A stretch of 25,943 nucleotides of DNA, from NCBI GenBank assembly GCA_029851945.1, contig JARKUZ010000002.1:1-25943 (forward strand). Direction: 5' to 3'. The stretch comes from Terrisporobacter sp. (GTDB taxonomy: Bacteria > Bacillota_A > Clostridia > Peptostreptococcales > Peptostreptococcaceae). The notes below the pieces were generated by a model. That model worked only from the letters and a program-made list of their open reading frames with translations, searched no databases and was not told the origin of the DNA. Every line of letters begins with the position of its first letter. Within the stretch, counting starts at the first letter, position 1. The position numbers and the translations under genes were made by a program. Positions 7,111 to 14,951 of the stretch are shown in pieces.

Positions 7111-7488
7111 TTTAAATAAATCATACGTTATGATATTTTTATCTTTATCTAAATTCTCAATTAGTTTTAATTTTATAAACTGTCCGATTGCATAAGAAGT
7201 AAATATTTCTTGATCATTTATTTCATAATTATTACCTTTATATTCTAATTCAATAGTGTATGTACTTGGTAATATTGATGGAAGTATAGCCCCACCAACT
7301 CTCATAATAGTTCCCTTAGAAAAACGCTTATTTATTATTTTCATATCAACAATAGATTCTTCAGTATATTTTATTTGAGACTTTAAACGTTTATTATTGT
7401 TATAATTTCTAATCTCTAAAAATATCAAATACATACTTCCAAAAACAATTACAATTATCCAAAATAAATTTTCTATTAGTGTATTCAT
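7102..7488 (-). CDS. membrane-anchored protein of unknown function
   Basis: A 128-residue protein with one N-terminal membrane helix (about residues 7-26, LFWIIVIVFGSMYLIFLEI), a charged linker and a C-terminal predominantly beta domain containing GTIMRVGGAILPSILPSTYT and ELEYKGNNYEI. This is reminiscent of DUF3592-like or similar small beta-domain membrane proteins, but I cannot assign it. A GGGAG RBS lies just upstream of the ATG, and an extended -10 element (TGCTATAAT on the minus strand, TATAAT at 7549-7544) lies about 55 bp upstream. Its last codons overlap the IS3 remnant, so the original C terminus may have been altered. Confidence 0.7.
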   Translation of the reverse strand: MNTLIENLFWIIVIVFGSMYLIFLEIRNYNNNKRLKSQIKYTEESIVDMKIINKRFSKGTIMRVGGAILPSILPSTYTIELEYKGNNYEINDQEIFTSYAIGQFIKLKLIENLDKDKNIITYDLFKLS

Positions 7489-7683
7489 GCTTATTCTCCC
7501 AAATATATTTTATTAATTTGTACTATATAACAATTGTATATTTATTATAGCATTTTTTCGATTGGTATATAATGAGAATTAACGTCACGTTTGATATCAT
7601 ATATATGAATAGGAATTTTTTGGGGAATGGATTATTATAACTTAAAAAAGCTAAGATGTATTGTCTTCTTTCATTTTTTAGGT

Positions 7684-7729
7684 ATAACAAAATGCCTATC
7701 AACTGTTACATCGATAGGCACTTTGTTAT
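7684..7729. terminator. long bidirectional hairpin
   Basis: Two 17-nt arms pair with a single A/C mismatch (ATAACAAA, then TGCCTATC; loop of 12 nt at 7701-7712). On the minus strand the core stem is followed by ATTTTGTTAT, fitting a terminator for the operon whose last gene ends at 7787. The rest of 7489-7786 holds only the promoter of the 7488 gene and AT-rich sequence. Confidence 0.65.
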
Positions 7730-7786
7730 CAAGATTTTATTCGATTTTCTTGTTTTGGCTTGATATAATGGTGTGCTAATAATAAA

Positions 7787-8443
7787 TTAAAATTCTTTTC
7801 CCTTATATATAGAAAGAGAGATAAAATAAGAAGATATAAATATTACCGCACTAATAACAATACAAGCTATTCTATAAATCATATTTGCATTGTTTAGATT
7901 AATTAAGTATGGTGTTAAAATTACACTTCCGCCATTAAATAAAAACATGGTAATTGCAACGGAAATAATTAGCATTATCTCTGATTTATCTGCTCCGAAT
8001 TTTAATACTAATGGATACAAAAGTGCTGGAACTAAAAGAGCAAATGTAATTCCAAAACTGTATCCATAGCCTACTCTTTCTAGGTTCATTGGTTGAGCTG
8101 AAATAACAGAGAATAACACTACAGTGAGTGTGGTAAGCAAAATTCCTATAACAGAAAAAATTAGGAAGGAAATGTATCTTGCCATTACAATATCACGTAT
8201 TTTTACTGGTAAAGTTTTTTCATATTTGCTCCAGTTTGAAGTGTTATCCTTTTGAAGCGCAGTTCCAGTTAAACCTACAAAAGCTCCTATTTGCCCAATT
8301 ATCAATATTGGTAAAAAGCCTTCAGTATTGGTAAATCGTAAAGTTCCAATTATGACTGCAAAATTTACAATAATGCAAAAAGCTATGGTCCATTTTAAAG
8401 CACTGCCAACTGAATAGAAATTATTTCTTATTAAACCTTTCAT
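7787..8443 (-). CDS. ABC-2-type transporter permease
   Basis: A 218-residue integral membrane protein with about six helices. The segment NWSKYEKTLPVKIRDIVMARY is the cytoplasmic signature seen in the ABC2_membrane_5-like permeases that pair with YtrA-type regulators. ATG (complement of 8441-8443) overlaps the ATPase stop by four bases (ATGA), implying coupling. Together with the 8440-9309 ATPase it should form a small exporter or envelope-stress transporter; the substrate is not evident. It is the last gene of the minus-strand operon, with a hairpin about 60 bp beyond its stop. Confidence 0.88.
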   Translation of the reverse strand: MKGLIRNNFYSVGSALKWTIAFCIIVNFAVIIGTLRFTNTEGFLPILIIGQIGAFVGLTGTALQKDNTSNWSKYEKTLPVKIRDIVMARYISFLIFSVIGILLTTLTVVLFSVISAQPMNLERVGYGYSFGITFALLVPALLYPLVLKFGADKSEIMLIISVAITMFLFNGGSVILTPYLINLNNANMIYRIACIVISAVIFISSYFISLSIYKGKEF

Positions 8444-9309
8444 TTTCTTTGTTCTCCTTTTGTAATAAGTGGTAAAATTTCATCAATGCTTGTTACATCT
8501 AAAGTAATATTTGGATATTTTTTTGAAAAACTAATTTTATCCGGAATTAAAGCCTCAATCTGTAAACCTCTTTGTCTGTAAGAAATATATTCAGATTTTT
8601 GAAGTTTATCAAAATCATTTCGTTTCATGCGGGCAATGCCATAATTATAAATTAAAGTATCTTTGCTTTCTGTTAAAATAATTTTACCATTATCAATAAC
8701 CACAATATAATCAGCAATTTTTTCAAGGTCACTGGATATATGAGATGATATTAAAATAGAGTTATTCTCATCTTCAACAAAATCTAAAAATGTATCTAGA
8801 ATTTCTTCTCTTACAACTGGGTCAAGACCGGCTGTAGCTTCATCTAAAATTAGAAAGCGCGCTTTATGAGAAAGAGCAATACTGATTGATAATTTCATAG
8901 TCATACCACGAGAAAATGTTTTTATCTTTTTATCACTCGGAATTTTGAATTTTTCAAGATAAGAAAAAAATAAATCTTTATCCCAATTTGTATAGATGCC
9001 CGACAAAATCTTTTCCACATTTTTAGACGTTAAATCTTCGTGAAAATTAACGGTATCGAATACTACACCAATGTTTTCTTTAATAGAAGTGGCATCATCG
9101 GTCATATCGCAACCAAAAAATTTTACTGTTCCACTATCCTTTTTTATAATATTTAAAATTGAATTGATTGTGGTGCTTTTTCCAGCACCATTTTTCCCCA
9201 CAAACCCCAAAATGGAGCCTTTAGGGATACTAAAAGTCACATTATCTAACTTGAAATCAGTATTTTCATAAACCTTACAAAGATTTTCAACTTTTAAAGC
9301 GTAATCCAT
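8440..9309 (-). CDS. ABC transporter ATPase (BcrA/EcsA-like)
   Basis: A 289-residue ATP-binding protein with Walker A GKNGAGKSTT (about 38-47), a degenerate signature FSRGMTMKLSI in place of LSGGQ, Walker B FLILDEATAGLD and switch histidine in ISSHISSD. The SRGM signature is usual for the ABC-2 exporter ATPases regulated by YtrA-like repressors. A C-terminal extension of about 80 residues (KRNDFDKLQKSEYIS onward) follows the nucleotide-binding domain. AGGAGG lies within the end of the regulator gene, 3 bp upstream, so the two are tightly coupled. It would drive the permease at 7787. Confidence 0.92.
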   Translation of the reverse strand: MDYALKVENLCKVYENTDFKLDNVTFSIPKGSILGFVGKNGAGKSTTINSILNIIKKDSGTVKFFGCDMTDDATSIKENIGVVFDTVNFHEDLTSKNVEKILSGIYTNWDKDLFFSYLEKFKIPSDKKIKTFSRGMTMKLSISIALSHKARFLILDEATAGLDPVVREEILDTFLDFVEDENNSILISSHISSDLEKIADYIVVIDNGKIILTESKDTLIYNYGIARMKRNDFDKLQKSEYISYRQRGLQIEALIPDKISFSKKYPNITLDVTSIDEILPLITKGEQRK

Positions 9310-9312
9310 TTG

Positions 9313-9687
9313 TTAATCCTCCTCATAGAATATTTTAAGTAGTTCTGTTATTTTTTCTAACTTAATACCGTTGGTGCGAGCAATATCAGCCGCTATCATT
9401 AAATGCTCTTCAACTTGTTTTTGCTGCTCTTCTTGTATGAAATCTTTATTCTGAGCAGCTACAAAGCTTCCTCTTCCAACGGTGGTTTCAATAAAACCAT
9501 CTCGTGTTAAGTCTTCATAAGCCTTTTGAACCGTGATTACACTAACATGAATTGTTTTAGCAAGTGAACGCATAGAAGGGATTGGGTCACCTGTTTTTAA
9601 CTCTCCACTCATAATCATAGCTTTCATTTGTGATGTTATTTGTTCGTAGATTGGCTTACTTGTATTACTACTGATTATAATTTCCAT
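9313..9687 (-). CDS. GntR-family transcriptional regulator, YtrA subfamily
   Basis: A 124-residue repressor with a winged-helix DNA-binding domain (about 1-75; KPIYEQITSQMKAMIMSGELKTGDPIPSMR and VSVITVQKAYEDLTRDGFIETTVGRGSFVA) and a short C-terminal dimerisation helix region of about 45 residues, the size typical of YtrA regulators. It is the first gene of an operon with an ABC ATPase and permease, the standard YtrA arrangement in which cell-wall-active agents derepress the operon. A perfect inverted repeat on its promoter (9712-9732) is the likely operator. Start ATG is at 9687-9685 with an AAGGAG-type RBS. Confidence 0.93.
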   Translation of the reverse strand: MEIIISSNTSKPIYEQITSQMKAMIMSGELKTGDPIPSMRSLAKTIHVSVITVQKAYEDLTRDGFIETTVGRGSFVAAQNKDFIQEEQQKQVEEHLMIAADIARTNGIKLEKITELLKIFYEED

Positions 9688-9711
9688 GTGGCATCTCCTT
9701 TCGTAATGTAG

Positions 9712-9760
9712 TGTACTTATTGTATAAGTACATTATATGTAATTAATACCATATAGTCAA
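9712..9760 (-). promoter_or_regulatory. promoter and operator of the YtrA-type operon
   Basis: On the minus strand TTGACT (9760-9755), a 17-bp spacer and a perfect TATAAT (9737-9732) form a strong promoter. Directly downstream, TGTACTTA and TAAGTACA form a perfect 8-bp inverted repeat around 5 bp (9712-9732), covering the -10 edge and the start site. This position is ideal for repression by the GntR protein encoded immediately downstream. Confidence 0.85.
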
Positions 9761-9772
9761 GACATAAAAATA

Positions 9773-9794
9773 GCAGACTATATTTCAAGTCTGC
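9773..9794 (-). terminator. minus-strand terminator
   Basis: GCAGACT pairs with AGTCTGC around an 8-nt loop, followed on the minus strand by TATTTTTATG. It points at transcription arriving from the right, where only a gene remnant (9778-9891) remains. Confidence 0.6.
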
Positions 9795-9891
9795 CCAAAA
9801 GTATATAAACACTTGGTATTTCATTGTTTTGCAAATAGAACTGCATTTCTGTAATGTCATCAATACCACGGTGAGCTGATTGGAGTTTTGT
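9778..9891 (-). pseudogene. 3' remnant of an unrecognised gene
   Basis: On the minus strand 37 codons are open and end in TAG inside the terminator stem. The peptide contains HRGIDDITEMQFYL and NNEIPSVYILLGRLEI, which reads like a genuine globular C terminus, and the terminator placement supports a former gene here. The upstream part is missing, replaced by repeat type 1 at 9918. The opposite frame is also open, so this is uncertain. Confidence 0.35.
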
Positions 9892-9917
9892 TTAGTTGGC
9901 AGTTCGGAAGCTCACTT

Positions 9918-9973
9918 ATAAAATCCAATTTGTATAGTAGATTTGATGAACAATATTAATAATTTCGAATTAA
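9918..9973 (+). repeat. dispersed repeat type 1, copy 2
   Basis: Matches 364-420 (shared CAATTTGTA, ATGAACAATATTAAT, GAATTAA) and 19665-19706 (shared TCCAATTTGT, AGATTTGAT, ACAATATTAA). One frame reads SNLYSRFDEQY then stop. Non-coding at present. Confidence 0.5.
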
Positions 9974-9980
9974 GGTACAC

Positions 9981-10031
9981 AAAAAGAGATTATTTTAGGT
10001 GATTTATTATCTAATATGATTACTCTTTTTT
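9981..10031. terminator. bidirectional hairpin terminator
   Basis: AAAAAGAG and following bases pair with CTCTTTTT across a long AT-rich imperfect stem (left arm 9981-9998, right arm about 10011-10030), with T-runs on both strands. It follows repeat type 1 copy 2. The remainder of 10032-10232 is AT-rich, with a possible -10 (TATAAT, 10166-10171) for the next gene. Confidence 0.6.
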
Positions 10032-10232
10032 ATTATTCAATATTTTCACGAAAATTAAAATTATAAGTTAACAATGAAAATGGTCAGTAGGTAAAATATG
10101 AGGTTAGAGGTAAAGGTATTAAGAAAAAAGCTAAATCAAATAACTAAATTAATTAACAATTGTTATATAATATGAATTAACATATTGTATTAAATTTAAA
10201 TCATATAAATATTTATATTTAGAGGGGATAAT

Positions 10233-10466
10233 GTGAAAAAAAAGAAAATTGGAATAGATTCACTTTCTTTATTATTATTTATTGTTGGTTGTTTATTTAG
10301 TTTTACATTTAATGATATCTGTATAGGAGATAATATCTTAAATTATATTGGTCTAAAAGCATGGTCTAACGGCAATAGGGGAACTCATTTTACAATCTTT
10401 TATTCTCTATTATTTTTTATTCCATCATTGATTTTTGGTTACAAATTTAAGAAATATAACAAATAG
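10233..10466 (+). CDS. small two-helix membrane protein
   Basis: A 77-residue protein starting with GTG at 10233, supported by AGAGGGG at 10221-10227. Two membrane helices (about residues 9-30 and 52-70) flank a loop containing WSNGNRGTHFT; the ends are strongly basic (MKKKK and KFKKYNK), so both termini are probably cytoplasmic. The family is not recognised. It stands alone, convergent with the LacI-type gene whose 3' end is at 10631. Confidence 0.65.
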   Translation: MKKKKIGIDSLSLLLFIVGCLFSFTFNDICIGDNILNYIGLKAWSNGNRGTHFTIFYSLLFFIPSLIFGYKFKKYNK

Positions 10467-10573
10467 AATAGAACCAATGATTAATTAAATGCTATAATTA
10501 TCGCTGAATTTATATAATAATAAATCAAAAAATAGGGGGAGACTATTAGTAAAAACAAAACATCATATCAACC

Positions 10574-10623
10574 AAAAGGGACCATAGATAGGTTTGCGCA
10601 AAATCCATCCATAGTCCCTTTTT
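10574..10623. terminator. bidirectional terminator after the LacI-type gene
   Basis: AAAAGGGAC (10574-10582) pairs with GTCCCTTTT (10614-10622) with further imperfect pairing inside, and T-runs exist on both strands. It serves the convergent ends of the 10233 gene and the LacI-type gene. Confidence 0.8.
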
Positions 10624-10630
10624 CACCACC

Positions 10631-11653
10631 CTACAAAGTAGAATCTCTCCTTACAATAGTAGGTTCTATAATAACATGTTTATCAGGCGGCAAATTAACC
10701 TTTTTCTTGTTGTGATTTATCTTAATTCTCTCATTCAGTATAGCCAGAGTATTCTCCGTAATAGCCTGAATATCCTGACTGATCGAAGTTAATGGAATAA
10801 ATGATTCGATTGCAGCAGGAGAATCATCAAAACCAATCACCTCATACTCATCTGGAATAGATCTATTATTTTTCACAAGAATCTTAATAAAATAATTAGC
10901 CAAAGTATCATTACTTAAAAATACTCCAATTTTCTTATTAGGATAATTACTTTCTATTTTCTTAAATATATTATTTAACTTATTGTTAGTATCATTTATA
11001 TCACCGTTGAAATCTTCATAGAATACCATATATTCCATATCTTTATCTTTGCAAATATTATTAAAAGCCTTAATCCTATCAATAGAAGGAACTTCATCTG
11101 ATAGAGGACTATTTATGTGTATCAATACATCACAATTGTTTTCAATAAGAGTATTTGTAGCCAAAGAAGCTCCCATATAATTATTTGTATTTACACTTGA
11201 AATATATTTTGCCTCTCTTTCAATTCCCACAATTGGAATATTGTAATCCTTTAATTCTATAGAAGGTATACATGAACTAATCATAATTAATCCCTCAATT
11301 TGATAAGCTAATAACTCTTCAATATATTTTTTCTCTTCATCAATGTCCCCGTTGCTAGTAAAAACAATAAATTTATATCCATATTTAGAATAAGTATTAA
11401 GAATGCAATTAAGTAAATAAGAATAAAAATGTAAGTCTAACTTAGGAGCAATTATACCTATAAACTCTGTTTTACCATTAGCTAGAATCTTAGCCACTTT
11501 ATTTTCTTTATAATTTAACTCCATAAGTGCTTTTTCTATTAGTAGGGTAGTTTCCTCAGTAAGACTTTCTGGAGAATTAAAAAATCTAGAAATTGTAGCT
11601 TTAGACAAATTCGTATGTTTAGCTATATCGCTATATGTAATATTTTTTTTCAA
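10631..11653 (-). CDS. LacI-family repressor of the sugar operon
   Basis: The 340-residue protein has the N-terminal LacI helix-turn-helix (ITYSDIAKHTNLSKATISRFFNSPESLTEET, residues 5-35), a hinge region around 50-60 (NKVAKILANGKT) and a periplasmic-binding-protein-like effector domain (FIGIIAP to VIIEPTIVRR). The start is TTG at 11653-11651, fixed by AGAGGTG 8-10 nt upstream. It is divergent from the sugar ABC operon and shares a 250-bp intergenic region with three LacI-type operators, so it most likely represses that operon until sucrose or a related fructoside, or a phosphorylated product, binds. It is a ScrR-like regulator by context; the effector is inferred. Confidence 0.92.
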   Translation of the reverse strand: MKKNITYSDIAKHTNLSKATISRFFNSPESLTEETTLLIEKALMELNYKENKVAKILANGKTEFIGIIAPKLDLHFYSYLLNCILNTYSKYGYKFIVFTSNGDIDEEKKYIEELLAYQIEGLIMISSCIPSIELKDYNIPIVGIEREAKYISSVNTNNYMGASLATNTLIENNCDVLIHINSPLSDEVPSIDRIKAFNNICKDKDMEYMVFYEDFNGDINDTNNKLNNIFKKIESNYPNKKIGVFLSNDTLANYFIKILVKNNRSIPDEYEVIGFDDSPAAIESFIPLTSISQDIQAITENTLAILNERIKINHNKKKVNLPPDKHVIIEPTIVRRDSTL

Positions 11654-11791
11654 AATAGCACCTCTTTATTATGAATAATTCCTATGTAGTTTATCAAATA
11701 AAGAAGTCTTGTGCAACTTAAAGATTAAATTTTACATTAAATATATTTTTCTATTACACAAAAATAAAGATATAAAAAAAAAATTATAAAG

Positions 11792-11822
11792 TTGACTATA
11801 TTGTAAATCCTATGATAGGATT
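11792..11822 (+). promoter_or_regulatory. probable promoter of the sugar operon with a 17-bp palindrome
   Basis: TTGACT at 11792-11797 is a good -35 box; the -10 is less clear (ATAGGA at 17 bp, TAGGAT at 19 bp, both around 11815-11822). Exactly here lies a perfect palindrome, AATCCTAT-G-ATAGGATT (11806-11822), which would cover the -10. It differs from the LacI-type operators that follow. Confidence 0.5.
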
Positions 11823-11833
11823 ATGTAGATTGA

Positions 11834-11871
11834 TGAAACCGATTTCAAAACCGGTTACAAAACCGATTTTA
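11834..11871. promoter_or_regulatory. three overlapping LacI/cre-type operators
   Basis: Three 14-bp pseudo-palindromes centred on CG occur at a regular 12-bp pitch: TGAAACCGATTTCA (11834-11847), CAAAACCGGTTACA (11846-11859) and CAAAACCGATTTTA (11858-11871). Their form fits ScrR-type LacI repressors. The first also matches the CcpA cre consensus TGWAANCGNTNWCA at every position, so catabolite repression may act here. They lie downstream of the probable promoter, 33-70 bp before the first gene. Confidence 0.8.
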
Positions 11872-11903
11872 TCAAAATTATATTAAGGAGGAGTTCATTT
11901 AAT

Positions 11904-13211
11904 ATGGGGAAGAAAATTGGAAGTATTCTATTAATTTTCACATTAATAATAGGCTTAGTTGGATGTGAGAAAAAAATAGAGACAGGTAGTATTAGTGGTT
12001 TTGATGACAATGAAGAGTATATTTCTATGTGGGTACATACCATAGAGAATACTACAGAAGGAGAAGCCTACAAAAAAAGTGTTGAGCTTTTTAATGAAAA
12101 ATACGATGGTAAGTATTTTTTAGATATAGAATTTATTCCACGTAATGAAAGTGGAGGAGGATATTCAGATAAAATCAATGCAGGTGTTATGTCTGGAGAC
12201 TTACCTGATATTATAACTGTTGATGGACCAAATATCTCAGCATATGTATCTAATAATATAATACAACCTTTAGACGGGGTATCAGATAAAGACAAGTCTG
12301 TATATTTAGATTCAATAATAGAACAGGGGACAATAGATAATAAACTTTATGCCCTAGGTGCAATGGAGTCCAGCGTTGGATTATATTATAACAAAGATAT
12401 AATTGAAAAAGCAGGAATCGAGATTCCTAGTCTGGATGACCCATGGACTTGGGATGAATTCTATGAAGTATGCGAGAAAGTAAAAAGTGTTATTCCAGAG
12501 AAGGATTACCCAATTGATATGACTTTCCCTTCAGGAGAGTCAACAATTTACTACTATGCTCCTTTTGTATGGTCAAATGGTGGTGATTTCGTAAGTGAAG
12601 ATGGATTAACTGTTGATGGATATTTTAATTCAGAGAAAACTTATGAAACAGTTAATTATTTTAACAAATTACTAGATAATAATATGTTTTCAAAAACTAA
12701 AATAGATAACTTATTTGAACTTGGAAGATCAGCATTTAAGTTTGATGGTGCATGGTTACCAAACAATATGAAAAATAGCTATCCAGATTTTAATTTAGGT
12801 GTTGCACCTTATCCTGTGGGAAATGATTGGAATAAAGAAAGATACACACCAACAGGTTCATGGGCATACGCAGTAAGCAGTAGTTGTACTAATGTTAGTG
12901 CAGCGACAGAGGCTGTCAAATGGTTAAGTGGAGTTGAAAGTGGTGTTATTCTAAGTGAATTAACAGGAAATATGCCTTCCACATATGATGCTTATGATAG
13001 AGTAGCTCAGTTCAAGGATGAAGTATATTTATTCTTAAAAGAACAGTTAATAAACTATGGTCATCCAAGACCTAAAACACCAGCTTATCCTCAAGTAAGT
13101 GAGCAGTATCAAAGAATGTTAGAAGACATAGTTTTAAATAACAAAGATGAGAAAGAAACGATTGAATATTCTATAGAAAGGATAAACGCGAAATTAAAGC
13201 GTTATAGATAA
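11904..13211 (+). CDS. sugar ABC transporter substrate-binding lipoprotein
   Basis: A 435-residue family-1 extracellular solute-binding protein. It has a lipoprotein signal peptide (MGKKIGSILLIFTLIIGLVGC) with lipobox LVGC and the lipidated cysteine at 21, so it is anchored outside the membrane. The mature domain includes VELFNEKYDGKYFLDIEF, the ligand-pocket-type segments LPDIITVDGP and PDIITV, WTWDEFYEVC and GSWAYAVSS, standard for oligosaccharide binding proteins. AAGGAGGAG lies about 10 nt upstream of ATG 11904. It is the first gene of the operon and delivers sugar to the two permeases; the neighbouring GH32 enzyme points to sucrose or a short fructo-oligosaccharide. Confidence 0.93.
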   Translation: MGKKIGSILLIFTLIIGLVGCEKKIETGSISGFDDNEEYISMWVHTIENTTEGEAYKKSVELFNEKYDGKYFLDIEFIPRNESGGGYSDKINAGVMSGDLPDIITVDGPNISAYVSNNIIQPLDGVSDKDKSVYLDSIIEQGTIDNKLYALGAMESSVGLYYNKDIIEKAGIEIPSLDDPWTWDEFYEVCEKVKSVIPEKDYPIDMTFPSGESTIYYYAPFVWSNGGDFVSEDGLTVDGYFNSEKTYETVNYFNKLLDNNMFSKTKIDNLFELGRSAFKFDGAWLPNNMKNSYPDFNLGVAPYPVGNDWNKERYTPTGSWAYAVSSSCTNVSAATEAVKWLSGVESGVILSELTGNMPSTYDAYDRVAQFKDEVYLFLKEQLINYGHPRPKTPAYPQVSEQYQRMLEDIVLNNKDEKETIEYSIERINAKLKRYR

Positions 13212-14093
13212 ATGGTTAAAAATACAGTGGAAAAAAGAAACTCTATTCTTGGTATGTCATTTTTTGGACCAGCTTTAGTACTTATGGCAATATTCTTATT
13301 CATACCAATGATTTTAACGTTTGTACTCAGTTTTACAGATTACTTTGCACTGAATCCAAATTTAACAAGTTTTGTTGGTTTAGATAATTATATATCATTA
13401 TTTAAAGACAAATTATTTGTTCAAGCTTTTAAAAATACAATTCTATTTGTAATTATAATAGTTCCTCTTCAAACGGGACTTGCTTTTGGACTTGCATTAT
13501 TTATAGATAGAATATCATATTGTAAATCTTATTTTAAACTGGCATTTTTCATACCAGTAGTAATGTCACTAGCTGTAGTTTCTACTTTATGGATGCAAAT
13601 ATATAGTACAGAAGGGATTTTAAATAATATTTTAGGATGGATTGGCATAGATCCACAACCATTCATATATAGTGCAAAACAAGCACTACCTTCAATTGCA
13701 TTTATGAGTATATGGCAAGGTGCAGGTTATCAAATGTTAATTTTCTTAGGAGGATTACAAGCCATATCACCTAGTTTATATGAAGCAGCAGAAATAGACA
13801 ATGCATCTGAGTGGGCTAAATTTAGATATATAACTCTACCAGCATTAAAACCAATTATGATATTTGTGTTAATAACAATAACTATTGGAGCATTTAAGAT
13901 GGCTATTCAACCAATGGTAATGACAGGTGGGGGACCTTCATATTCTACATATACACTAGTCTACAACATATACCAAACTGGTACAGTAAACTGGGAGATA
14001 GGAATTGCATCTGCCATGTCTATGGTATTTGCAGCGTTTGTAATAGTTTTAACAATAATACAAAATAAAATAACAGGAGATAAGGAGGACTAA
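13212..14093 (+). CDS. sugar ABC transporter permease, MalF/MsmF type
   Basis: A 293-residue permease with six membrane helices and the coupling EAA loop EAAEIDNASEWAKFRYITLPALKP, which contacts the ATPase. The ATG follows the binding-protein stop codon directly (TAA-ATG, no intervening base). I see no clear Shine-Dalgarno sequence before it, so translation is probably coupled to termination of the upstream gene. It forms a heterodimer with the next permease. Confidence 0.93.
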   Translation: MVKNTVEKRNSILGMSFFGPALVLMAIFLFIPMILTFVLSFTDYFALNPNLTSFVGLDNYISLFKDKLFVQAFKNTILFVIIIVPLQTGLAFGLALFIDRISYCKSYFKLAFFIPVVMSLAVVSTLWMQIYSTEGILNNILGWIGIDPQPFIYSAKQALPSIAFMSIWQGAGYQMLIFLGGLQAISPSLYEAAEIDNASEWAKFRYITLPALKPIMIFVLITITIGAFKMAIQPMVMTGGGPSYSTYTLVYNIYQTGTVNWEIGIASAMSMVFAAFVIVLTIIQNKITGDKED

Positions 14094-14096
14094 AAT

Positions 14097-14948
14097 ATGA
14101 AAAGTAAAAAGCGTAAAATTATTGAAATAGTTATATGTTTAATTATGATAGGAGTTTCATTATTCTTCTTATTCCCTGTAATATGGATGGTAGCAAACTC
14201 ATTTAAAGGAGACGCTCAAATTATACAAGATATGAATACCTTGAGTGCATTTAAACCACCTAGTTTAGATGGAAACTTCTTTAGTAACTATTCAACTATA
14301 ATTCAAAATTCTGATTTAATGAGATATATGGCAAATACAGTTTTTTATTCAGCAGTACTTATAGTGCTAAGTATTTTAGTAAATGGTCTAGCTGGATATG
14401 CCCTTGCAAAAATTAAATTTCCATTTAGAGAGGGATGGGTATTAGTAATAACTTTACTTATGATAGTACCAGCAGAAACTATAATAACAATTAACTATAT
14501 GATGATTGCAAAAGCTGGCTTATTAAATAATATAATAGGATATATTTTACCGATGATAGTCAATCCATTTAATATATTCTTATTTAGACAGGTATTTGTG
14601 CAATTACCAGATGAGCTTAGAGAAGCGGCTGAAATGGACCACTGTGGCACTTTCAAATACTTTTTACAAATAGTATTACCAATGTCAAAATCAGTTGTTG
14701 CCACAGTTAGTGTATTTACTTTCTTAGGTGTATGGAATGACTTTATCTGGCCATCTTTAATATTTACATCTAATGATTTGTTAACTGTCCAAATAGGATT
14801 AAATTCTATAACAGCTAATGATAATACAACTGTTGGACAAGTGTTAGCTACAATTTCATTAATAACAATACCAGTAATAATTATTTATTCATTATTCTCT
14901 AAACAAATTGTTGAGGGAGTTACTACATCAGGAACTAAGGAGGGTTAA
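14097..14948 (+). CDS. sugar ABC transporter permease, MalG/MsmG type
   Basis: A 283-residue permease with about six membrane helices and the EAA loop REAAEMDHCGTFKYFLQIVLP. AAGGAGG at 14082-14088 lies 8 nt before ATG 14097, and three bases separate it from the previous gene. It completes the transmembrane channel for sugar import with the 13212 product and uses the ATPase encoded 3 bp downstream. Confidence 0.93.
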   Translation: MKSKKRKIIEIVICLIMIGVSLFFLFPVIWMVANSFKGDAQIIQDMNTLSAFKPPSLDGNFFSNYSTIIQNSDLMRYMANTVFYSAVLIVLSILVNGLAGYALAKIKFPFREGWVLVITLLMIVPAETIITINYMMIAKAGLLNNIIGYILPMIVNPFNIFLFRQVFVQLPDELREAAEMDHCGTFKYFLQIVLPMSKSVVATVSVFTFLGVWNDFIWPSLIFTSNDLLTVQIGLNSITANDNTTVGQVLATISLITIPVIIIYSLFSKQIVEGVTTSGTKEG

Positions 14949-14951
14949 GAT

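Noticed and set aside
10545..10630. AGGGGGAG followed by ATT AGT AAA AAC, resembling a gene start with an ATT codon
   Set aside because: The frame runs through the terminator and antisense to the LacI-type gene, and ATT starts are very rare.
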